A DNA stretch of 64,000 nucleotides from Symsagittifera roscoffensis (Eukaryota; Xenacoelomorpha; Acoela; Convolutidae), in the NCBI RefSeq assembly GCF_963678635.1, contig NC_087069.1, forward strand, positions 40,354,831 to 40,418,830, given 5' to 3'. The position numbers were made by a program, and so were the translations under genes. Shown piece after piece: positions 12,401-24,400 of this stretch. Position 1 is the stretch's first letter, and each line of letters begins with the position of its first letter. The notes under the pieces were generated by a model. It made no database searches and was not told the DNA's origin. It saw only the letters and a list, made by a program, of their open reading frames with translations.

Positions 12401-15400
12401 GTATTTTTTCTGTCTTTCTTTTCACTCACCCTTGCACTGGTATCCCTGTTTGTATATACCCTTCAGTAGCTTCTTGCAGTACTGACAGATAGTCGGAGTC
12501 TTGTATGTTCTCACTATGAACGTATGGGGCACCTAAATAACAAAAACATCATTTCACTGAATAAAACGAAACTGTACTAATAATTTTCCATAGAAATCAA
12601 AAATGGTTTTCTATGACTGGCTTTTTCGATTAATCAAGCTCAGCTAGAGATAGAAAACGAACATTATATACTTATCATATAAAGACATCATCGAACATAG
12701 CCAATAAACACAGTTGGTAAAGTGACAGGATACTCAAAAACCGAAAAATTGGCTGATTAGCTTTGAAGCATTTCGAAAAACTTTAAGCGTCAAATCTTTT
12801 GAATACCAAGATCTTTCTCGACTGGCGGTTTATAGATAAAATTAACATAACTTCAGAAAAGTAGATCAATACGTTATTTGTTTCTTCCGCCCGGAAATCT
12901 AAAAAACTGCTTTTCGAAAATCAAAGTCACACGTTTTTTCGCATCATTAACTTTTTTTGTTATCGGAGAGCAACAATTATCTTCTATTTTGAAAAAAAAA
13001 ATTGAATCGAACTAAAAAAAACTCAAATTTAAACCGCAAAACGAAACATTTGCTATAAAAGTAAAAAAAAAACGACCTAATTTTTTGTTCTTTTCTTACA
13101 TTACACTTAAAATTTACACTTAAGTTACACTTAAAATATTTCCCAAATTTACACTTAAAAACTGGTACTGCTTGCACTTGAATTACTATATTTTAACAAA
13201 GCTCAAGATCAAAAAAAAATTTCACGCAGAGGCGAAGCTCCGCTTTGCAAATACAAGCGCGGAAAAAGCAAAAAAGAGCTTTAGACAGGCAAAACAAAAA
13301 ATAACGAAAAAAATACACCTTTAAAAAAACATTAGCGAGATTAGGAGTAAAAATTCGACAAAAAACTATTTCAATGTTCCGGATTTGAATCTCCGACCTG
13401 TTGATTAGGAGTCTAACGTCCTCGCATCTGCGATACAGTCGCTTGGAAGTAAATTAGTGACCCAGCTTATGCTGGATCCACCTATTTTCAGATTTTTATT
13501 TATAGATTGTACTGATACAAAAATGCGTAATTTTCGTAAAAAAGACTTTACGCAAAATCCTAGTAATTTCTCTGCATAAGTAGGTGATTAGCCGTTTATT
13601 CAAAGGAGAAAACTACTTTACAGTTTTTTGATTGAAGCATTTATCTCAAACTTGGCTGAGTAGTTTTCAAAAAAAAGTGAATAAGATTCCAGAAAACAAA
13701 CCAAAAATTTGAAATTTCATAAATCCATAAGCTTTTCTCTTCAAAAGCATGGGAATAGCCTTTCAGATCGAACACTGGTATAAGATTTAGTAAGAAGTTT
13801 TCGAGGATAAAGATGAATTTCTACAAAAAATGAAGTCCAAATCAGCTTTTCTGCAAATAAATAGGCAGATTGCGCAGGGAAAATCTAAGCACCATGTTAG
13901 TTTGAATGAACTGTCAACAATAGAATCAGCAGGTTAGTTTTGAAAAAAAAAACAAAAAACAAATAAACTTCCAAAAAACGGTCATCAAAAATTCAAAAAG
14001 GGACATTTTCTAAGGCCATATGTTTTTCAAAACGCAGAGCATAGCCGTTAGCTCAAAGAATAACTGACTGTTTTTCTTAATCACTGGTCATAACTGCATA
14101 AATGGTCAAACCCTTAATCTCCGATTTGGCCGTGTAGTTTGAGAAAAGTCAATAAATTTTAAAAACAAACAAAATGCCAAAAAATGGACTTATTTGAGGC
14201 CACAATTTTTTCTACCGACATTAGAGAATAGTCACTTGTAAAGGGGAAATCACCATAAATTAATCTTTTGATTGAAACCCTCATCTCAGATTTGTGTATT
14301 TAATATCTCAGAAAATGAAAAAAAAAATCAAAACAAATAGGTCAAAAGTCCCTCTACTGAAAAATTCAAACGCCGTAAACGTGGCGCAAAATGAAGAAAG
14401 ACTAGAGAAATATGAAGGCACAGATGCGCAGCTGGTATTTCCAATGGTACCTTTTTTTGAAAATTGAAACAGTGTTTTTTGAGAAAAATTGAAATTTCTG
14501 CGAAAAGTGCAAATACTTTCCAAAGCTTCGCAAAAACACAACAAAAAACAACAAACCCATACATTTTCATAACACCTGTTTTTTCAAACAGGACCTAACA
14601 CTTGCCAAAAAAAAACAAGCAGCAACATACGATTTTAAATGCTTATGCTTATATAGGCTTAAATATGATTAAATTGAAATATACCAAAAGTGCCACCAAA
14701 TTAGCTCTTTTATTTGCAACTTGTTAGAAAAAAATTCTTCGTGATAATACACTACGCTTCGCTTGTGTAAATACCATTGATAAAAATCAATTATCTCCGA
14801 ACTTGCCTTGATTATGTCTTGCATAGCTCGATCAATCCATAATGGTCTGCATTGGTACCATGAATTAGCCCCTCCCCCTCCTGATCCACCGCCTCCAGTG
14901 CCGGTGCCCGGAAGAGGGTTCTGCACAACTCCTGTTGCACCCGAGAGGGTACTGAACGTCGGAGCGTTGAATGAATGAGAAAGATTCGGAATCTGCAAAA
15001 GAATTATTTATTTTTTGAGTCGAAAGCACAAACGAATTTGGGAGCCAAATTAAAATGGTAATTTGAAATCGTAGAACCAGTTAGAATTCCATTAGGACAT
15101 TTAGAAAAGCAGAGCTAAAGAGAAAAGATTTTAAAAGTTCTGCAAGATGAAAGTTCTGCAAACATTGTAATTAAACGTTTTTTTTTTGGATTTTGATATC
15201 AACCTCAATTTTGATACCTGCGAAGATTTGCACTTCATTTGTATGCCGCGCAATCAGTTCAAACCTGTGTGTCAATGAAGTTTTTTTCCAAAAATACATG
15301 CTAGGGCATAGATTATTATATTCAGTGTTTTACATATGAAACAAATTGACAATGCTAATGTCAATTTGTTTCATCTGTAAAACACTGAATATAATAATCT

Positions 15401-18400
15401 ATGCCCTAGCATGTATTTTTGGAAAAAAACTTCATTGACACACAGGTTTGAGCTGATTGCGCGGCATACAAATGAAAGGCAAATCTTCGCAGCTATCAAA
15501 ATTGAGGTTGCTATCAAAATCCAAAAAAAAACTAAAACAAAAAATAAAGTATTTTTATTAGGATTATTGTTATTATGAATCATCCAAAATATTAGTTTCT
15601 CCCTCATTTCAAGATAATTCTTGAAAGATGAAATCCTGAAGACTTCGATTTTTTTTATAAAATACCTATTTCATTCGGACTTCTTCTGAGCTGTATCAAA
15701 ATTGTCACTCAATCGAGCCTGATTTTCAAAAAAAACAGTAAAAATATCAACGATATCAATTTTTAGTATTAGAACTATAAGTTACATTTTTAAAAATAAA
15801 CTCCGACTGCTAGATACCTGGGCCATGTTTGATGCCCCAGTTGCAGAAAAAGTTCCAGATGAACTCGAGCTATAAGTCACCATCACGCCCATAACTTGCC
15901 CTCCATTACCCACAACACCCGCGCCAACACCTGTCATACTTACAACTCCCCCCATTGCCTGGGACGTAGGGGAAAACGGTTGATTTAGGGTTCCACTATT
16001 CATTGAACTCATGGGGGAGAAATTGGGAGTCCCGGGTGGGTATGCGGTTGAGATTGAGCTGTTGCTGGACGTTGACAGTCGAGAAGTTAGAGTGTTGGAA
16101 CCCGCCAGGGGCACTCCAGCACGCTGAAACAAAAACATTATTTCGAGTGCGAATACACCAGATGTTAAGCGAACTGATCATCGACAAGAAATTCGCAGAT
16201 ACGCCCTTGGTTCACGTGGTTAAAAGCTATTTTTTATCAGCTAACGCTGTTTGAATTCACCCTTTAAGGTGGGTGAATTTTCTTCGTTTAAGGGGATTGT
16301 CTTCATATATGTTCTCATATCACGTAACTAACATCCATATTCGGTATACACTTTCGGGTAAAAATTTCAGCTCGGCTAGCACTCTGAGCGCACTTTTTGC
16401 ATGTAAAAAAGATACGATCGTGTAAACTAATTATGGTCAATTTATCGAATGTGATTTTACATTCGTCTCATCTCAAGCGAAACTTCACAAGCTGAAGAAT
16501 TGTGCGCAGCTACCACTTAGATTTGCATTAGACTAAACAAACCTTTTAAAAATTTGCAACTATACGTTCCACGCCTCCTCATACAGCCATAATTGAAACT
16601 ACATTTTCAGACGCCATTTTTAATATTTTTGCATAATTTTGCAAGGAGAGTGGTGCGTGGGCTGCCTACTTCCAAAAAGTTTAAGCGGGAAAAATGACGG
16701 ACAACTACACGAATCAAATTATTGCCAAAAACTATTAACATTAATGTGACATTTAACTGAACCTTAACAACAAATTTAGAATTTTCTCGACAAGGCAAGA
16801 CTCCTTTATAGTATATATAAGCATCAATCAGACATCCCAAATTTTGTATTCAGAAACTTGTTCGTTGTCTGTGGAAACTATGAATGAAAGTTTGTGTGAT
16901 TTGCAATGAAACCCTTGAACTTCAGTAAAACAATCAAATAAGCTTAGCTTAAATTTTTTAGGCAAACATTTATGATGGTGAAAGATAGCATCTCTTTAGA
17001 GTTAACTGATTCGCAAATCACTCCGAAGTGTAGAACAAACGAAGAACCACTTCTAAGTAATGCTTTGCAATTAATCAACACACCCAACAGACAGTTGGAA
17101 AAGAGTCAATGAACGCAAGTAGACAAAGACTGACTTGTTTTTCTCAACTTCTGAAAAAAGAACTCAACTTTCGAGTTTCAGAAAAAAAATAGATAGCCTT
17201 AACGCTCTTTGAATTTCAAGGACATTTTATGATCGACACATTTTTGACAAAAATTAACCCAATTTGAGAAAACTGGATCAATACGTAAAATATTTATTTC
17301 GCAGGAAAATCTGAAAACTTACCTCCAATTTCGAATGCAGAAGTTGATCACGTTTTTCGTGACCTTTACACTTTTGCTGTTTAATGGTGCAGTTTTCCTT
17401 CTTTTTAACAAAGGAAATAAACTAAACTTATAGAAATCACAAGTATCAGAAGTCAAACCGCGAAACAGTTTATGCGAGCCTGGACAAATTAAAAACTTTT
17501 CCTGAAAAACGGGAAAAAAAATCATCAAGCACTACATAAGAAACTGAACTACGATTATCGACTCTTAAAAAGAAACTAATTAAAATGTTTGTATAAGAAA
17601 CGTAACCGTAAGCATTAAAGTCGACAAACTTAGCCTAATAATTACTCAACAAAAAACCTACTAATTTATGTTAGAAAAAACGTACAAAAACTACTTAGTG
17701 TTCAAGCCCCTGTAAACAGCACTTAGCTAAGGGATGCACTTTGCTCGCAATAAAATCGGAAATTAAGCCGACAAAAGGAAACAAGAAGCAACAAGTCAAA
17801 ATATCAAAAAAACTCATTTCAACTTTTTCATCGCAAAGATATTGGAAAAAGACTGTTAACCGATCCATAGAGGAAATAACCAAAATTAATTTGAATTAAA
17901 TCTATAGGACGCACCTCTATCGCTAATGTCACATGCTGGAATCTTCGTACAAAGTTTTTTACGGAGAAAAAGTCTAGTACCCAGTTGCAACACACTTGCC
18001 AACGCAACTGGGAAGAAAAATCTGTAATTCTTCCTCTGATCAGTTTTAAGCGTTCATAGGAACGAGAAAGATTGATTTGCCATTTGGATCATTGCTGTGA
18101 GTTGCAACAGCAGCTTTGTGGTTCTCCTTTCAAAGCACCTTCTATTTAGTTTTTCTCTATAGTCCCTACTTGTTTGAAAAATCTGCCGTTTCCTACTCAA
18201 AATTTCAAAAACTTGTCGAAGCAGTCTAACCCTAATTTGAAGGAAGCTTCAATGACTTAGAAAGTAGTAGATTAAATTTTCAAAAAATTTCCTGCTTGAC
18301 GCTTGATTTCTGTTACCAAAGTCCTTTAAAAAAAAAGTTAGACATTGTGTCCATAGAGGATTTGGCTTTATGTTTGGCTAATAATTTTCACGTAAGATTA

Positions 18401-21400
18401 TTTTGAGCTATCAGGCATCAAAAATGCGCTCAAAAAAGCCGATCTAGCTAGAACATGATACTTAATAAATCTATAAACTTTGCCCTAAAAAGTACGACTT
18501 CATTTAGAAAAAAGACAGATCTTATAAGCCTATGCTCTCAAGACCGCTTGTGCAATTAGGAATGGCAGCATAAACACAGCCAATCGAAGATTGCAAAAGA
18601 GTAATGAACGCAAGTAAACAAAAAAAACACTGGCTTTCTTGAAAAAGTCTCAAATTTCGAATTTCAAAGAAAAAAATAGATGCCCTTTAAGCTCTTTGAA
18701 TTTCTCGAGCAATTTATGAATGGCGCTTTTTTGATAATATGAACCCAACTTGAGAAAACTGGATCAATAGGTAACGTTTTTATTCCGCTAGAAATCTAAA
18801 AATTAAAATCCACATTCGAAACTACAAATCGTTCACGTTTTTTCGCGCCATTTCCACGTTCGTATTTGGAGAGTGCTATTTACGTCACTTTCAGCAGATG
18901 AATTTCAAATGAACTGAAAAAGTGCATATATACCTCAGTGCATTCATAACTGCATCAATATGTATGAATGCACATATGTAGTTATTAGAGACTTTTAAGA
19001 CTTTTCCGGAAAAAAAAAACAAAAAAAAATCAGCAAGAACTATATAAGATTCTTCACTACGTTCATTACTCTTAAAAAGGTAAGATAGTTTAGCAGTTTA
19101 TTAAAATCATTAATTTCAAACCCATCGCCTTTCTTAGCATGGCCATATGATTGAAATGCTTCGCAAAATGAGTAACTTCAAATTACTTTTGCTTAAAATG
19201 AAACCTTCCAGTTAACTTTTAATATCAAAAACGAACCTGTTCAATTGGCTGGTTGGGCGTGTTAGTCTGAGGAGCGAACGAGGGAATAACATTTCCAAAT
19301 GAGTCTTTCGAAATGAAACCTGTTCCCTGGGAAGAACTCTTCCTCCGTCGATTGTTCGTACAATTGTTCGGTATCTTGTACGCACACCTAAAAAAACCAA
19401 CAAAACATCAGATAGAATCATGACGACTCAATTGCTAAAAAATAATGACGACTCAATTGCGGTCTCTTTCCAAGCCTTGCACCCACAATAGTTGCTTGGG
19501 TCAATCTATAGTTGGAAAGAGACCAAATTAAAAACAATTCTTGAAAAAATTTTGATGAGTTCAAACCCAAAAACCATTCAATGTAAAATTTGTTTAAAAC
19601 TTAGTTTCTATTGAAGCTGAGCGAAGTTCTTAACCACTCCTGTGAAGAAAACTTTCGGGTAGAATCAACTCACTTTAAATTTGCGTCCCCAACGAGAATC
19701 ATTTTTAAAAATCCTATGACGAAGCTTAGAAATCAATTTGGAATTTGACATTCAATTCAAACTGAGAAAAAATCTGATTAAATTTGGTTACGTCATTTAT
19801 CCTTTGATACTACAAGAAAGAAACATTTGGAAAAATCACTTTGCTCATTAGCATTTAATGAATTAAAACTTCATTTCTCCAAACGGTTAAACTGAAAAGG
19901 CGAAAAATGTGCTTTTCTGCTCTACAAAAGGCGACCACTTTCTCAATTTACTTGAAAATTCTGCCCGCATAATTCATTTTTTTTGTTCCGACCAGTCATA
20001 AAGTAGGAAATAACTATGATGATGGGCTTTTAATGCTTGATTTTGACTGTCTAAAGAAAATTCATGGGGGTCAAAAGCGGTAGCATGTTACAACCCTAGT
20101 AGATGTACTTCGGATTCGAAAGATCAAAAAAAGTATCGGGAAAAAACAGTCAGAATGATTTTGCTCTTCGGACTGTCTAAGCAGTTCCCGCAGTTCCCAA
20201 AACTCTTTTTTTCCACATGTGGACTAATGGTTTTTATAAGTTGAGTTTAAATTAACATCATAGCTGCTCCCCTTGAAAAAAAGCAAAACGTAAAGAATGT
20301 GAACGAAAATCTAAGAAAAAAAATGGATTTTTTTTTTCAGTTTTTTTCAAACCATTTTTTGTAATTTATTATTATCAAATACCGTCATCAAAACATTCTG
20401 TATCTGTCATACCCTTGTTTTTGTCAAATGCTGATGCTTATTGCAAAAACCATTCAGCGCAGTTTCAGAATATTTTTTATTGATGAAAGATCGAAGATGA
20501 ACAATACTCCTTTTTAGCCATTTCAAAATTCATTTTCCATTGAATTTCATGCACTCCGCCGAAATCTGCTTTGGTAAAATGTTTTAAAATAATAGCCGAA
20601 TTAAGCTTCGCATCACTTGAAAATCAGAAATGAGAAAAATTGAAAAATGAAAAACAATTTACCCTACGAAAAAAAAACAGTTTTCAAAAATAAGGAAAAA
20701 AAATCATTATTTCGATCGGTGAAAATTGACTGAACAAAATGGGATAAAAAGACCGGGAAAATACATATTTCGCTACACTATCTTAGGAAAACTCCTTCTA
20801 TAAAAATTTCACACGTTTGTCTCGAAAGATGTTCATTTTGAGAGAAACTTATCGATCGACAACAAACCCGACAAATCTTAGGCAAACGCCTGTTGAGCGC
20901 AAAACAAACATTGCCATGAAAATTTTTGAATGATAAAACTAAAAACTGGAAATTTGTATGCCACTTTTTTTCAAAGGGAACTTCTTGGTTCGCAAAAATA
21001 AACAGGTCCTGGCCAGATTCAAACTGCAGGCCTTTATCGTTCCAGCATTCAAGCTACCGCCCTGAAAAAAAATACTGAAAAAAATATACCGCCGAAAAAG
21101 ATATGTAATTTGGATTTATATTAAAGCAAACATCGAAATTATTCATTGATTCTCTTAGACAATTTGTTTACCTGGAAAAAGTCTAATGTCCTCTTTGATA
21201 ACGCTTTTTAATTGCAAGCATAAACAGTAATTGATTTTTAAAATCCATTCAAAATATCAGAGTACCTTGCCCTATCAAATATTGAGTGCTGTTTCCCCTA
21301 ACCAGGCATCACAAACAACCCTTTTATTTTAATTATAATTATTAAGTTCGCATTTTATTAATTTTCAAATTCAGTACAATACAAATAAACATATTGGCCT

Positions 21401-24400
21401 CTCAAAGAAATAAATTTGGTTTAAATGACGTATGAGAAACTCCGAGACTAATTTGCAACTGTCCCCAAGACTCCTGATATTTTCGGTCCTTTACATTCCT
21501 AAAACTTATCGCGCGTGGGGAATTTTTATCAGGGCTTAGGAAATTTTAATTTTAAGAGCAATTCGTTTATATTACTTGTGCAATTAATTGACATTCATTT
21601 CCCCAATTATTGACTATTGACAAGCACTGTCTACGGACAAGCAGTAAATGTTCAGCATTTGAGGTCAAACTTCAACATGACAGTTTTAAATGAAACGATC
21701 AAGTTAGTCATCAGAAGCCTCTATTATTTCAGAAAATAATGTTGACTGACACAACTTTGACATATTTAAACAACTTTGAGTGACCCTAGTCAATTTAGTT
21801 TTTTCATACTGCTAGAGAACACAACCCATTTTCGGGATAATTAAGAATATAATTAAGAACAACATCAAACCGTAATTAAGGAGCAAACTCTTTCACCATT
21901 TCAACTTTTGTTATTGCAGATCTCAATTAGAACCCGCTTTCAAAGCAATTTGAGAAGCGAGCTTCGAGATAATCAGAATGAAACGTTAATAAACCAGCTT
22001 CATTAAATCAAAAAAAAAAATACGAGCTTTTAATAAACATATAACAAAGAAGCGAAGCTGCACAACAGAAGTACCAAAAAAAAATCAAAGGAGATCTTAA
22101 AAATATCATTTGAAAAACATAGCCAACAGACAGTTGGAAAAGAGTCAATGAACGCAAGGAATCAGAAAAAAAAATGCTTAATTGAAAAAATGTCAACTTT
22201 CCACTTGAGATTAAAAAAATAGATGGCCTTGAAGCTCTTCGAATTTCTAAAATAATTTATGATTGACACTTTTTTGATAATATTAAACCAATTTGAGACA
22301 CAGAGGTGAAGCTTTGCTTCGCAAACACTAGCGAGGACACAACAAGAAAGCAGCTCTATAAACCGCTTTAATAAAAATTAGAAATAAGCCTCGAATTAGA
22401 AAAAAAAAATTCGGCAACAATTGAGATTCGAACCTGCCACCTAGAGATTATTAGACTCAAACACTAATCACTCAATCACAGAATCTTAACAGGATCTTAA
22501 CCATTAACCACTTAGTCACAAATGAAGCAGAGAACAGATGCTATGCAATTTCCAATGCTACTTTGAAATTTCCAAATAAATGAACATTTTAATGAACACT
22601 TTTTTTTGCGAATTAGATTAGAAAAAAAATTCTTATACAGAGGCGAAGCGGAGCTTCTCATTACTTGCGATACAACGAAAAGAAAACCATTGCACTAAAT
22701 GGTCAGTGAGATGAAAATAACTAAGTGGAATAAAACTTGAAAAAATGGAAATACGAAAAATTCGATCACAGAAAAACGGACAAGAAACACAACCACCACA
22801 ATTATGCAAGCATTAAGTAGTTCCCGAGCAACCAATAAGCTAACAACGTGTGGTAAGACGTCAATTTATCCGAACACAAAAATGCCAACAAAATTGGTTG
22901 TCAAAAAAATTCAAATTACTTTTGGGAATATTACAAACTCAATCTCAGACATACAAACGAAAAACACAACCTCTGGCATTAAGCAAGATTTTAGTATTTT
23001 CCGAGCGTCCACTAAGCCAACAACATGTGGTTAGACTGCAATTAATCCGAAAACAAAAAAAAACCAAAGAAAATGTTGTGAAATCAAAATCAAATTTATT
23101 TTGAAATACGAAAAATTGAATCTCAGAAAAACTGTCAAAAACACAAAAAGTTGCAATGAGCAAGCTCACAGTATTTTCCGAGCGCCAATTAAGCCAACAA
23201 CACAGAGTTGGACGCCAACTAAACCGAAAACAAATGTCAAAGGAAATTATTGTCATAGAAAATTTGAGCGATTAAAAGTTCGAAAATTCAACTTTTATAC
23301 TACCAGCCGAGCTGATTTATTAAAGGTATGAATAATAATTTTTCATCCTTATTGCGATGTAAAATAAGTTCTCTGAACCGACAAAACAAGAAAAAGTCAG
23401 GCCGAATAAAATTACTAAGCGAAAAAAAAACCCAAGAAAAAACTGCGAACATACCAATCAGGTATAGTAATTTTAACAAACAGGAGTTTATCAACGAAAC
23501 TTGGGGCTAGAACGAATACTGATTACAGCGCAAAAAAAATTGGAGCGGCAACTAAGCCGACAAACTAAAACCCGACTAATCAATTTTCCCGGAAAAAATT
23601 CAATTTGAGACACTGAAAAAAAAAAAAACAAGATCCGGCCGCGATTCGAGCCCCTGACATTCGGTTTCAAATGCAACTGCATTACCTCCAGACCAAGTGC
23701 GATGAAATAACAACTGACTTTTGATTTAATATGAACCAATCGTAGTGATTCAAATGATTTTGTTAAGCTATTTGATAACCCAAAAAAGTCTATATTCCGA
23801 TTTGAAAACGCTTGCTAATCATATAATACAAATAATCGAATAATACACTAAGCAAGAGTAAAACTGGAAGAACGGTGAAACATTTTTTATTTCGCTGGGA
23901 ACTCTGATAATTAAATTCCATTTTCTAGGTTAGAAAACAATCACGTTTTTCGTGATCTTTAAACTTGCGCTGTTCGATAAAGGAGTTCGGCTTCCTTTTA
24001 ACAAAAGAACTGATCTTAACTTAAAAACAAATCAAATGTCAAAGCGCAAAAATAGCAAAAAAAATCGCGACCAATTTAAGAGTCTGTCTGAAAGGGGTCT
24101 ACTTCAGAAAATAAAAATTTTGTTTTAAACGGTATTTCAAAACGCAACATCCAGTTTCAAGGTTTTTGATACCTTCACACAGAACCTTCAGTTTCTAGCC
24201 AAAAAAGGACACATGTTGTTGAATGGGCAATGCTAAAAGCTCAATTTCTATGCAGCAAAAGTATTTGTATAGTAAGTGAAAAAAAGTAAGATACTTCGTT
24301 CAGTATCACCTATTAAAGTTAAATTTTAGAGCATTTGAGTTTTTGTCTTGACTTAGCCCAATTTGAGAAGAACAAAGTTTTCCAGTTGTTTTTTAAGTCG

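Larger units (their letters stand above)
16124..19236. other. PRKD intron 4 contents
   Basis: A hairpin at 16254-16279 and MITE copies at 17084 and 18580. No exon evident. Confidence 0.65.

Noticed and set aside
15178-15531. microRNA precursor
   Set aside because: At about 350 nt with near-perfect pairing it is much longer than an animal miRNA hairpin; a foldback element or inverted duplication fits better.
22945-23256. Open frames on both strands around 22804-23331
   Set aside because: They coincide with the 177-bp tandem repeat and have repeat-encoded, A/T-biased composition.
2829-24100. CRISPR-like array from the repeated MITE ends
   Set aside because: The copies are kilobases apart with long homologous bodies, not short direct repeats with spacers, and this is a eukaryotic sequence.
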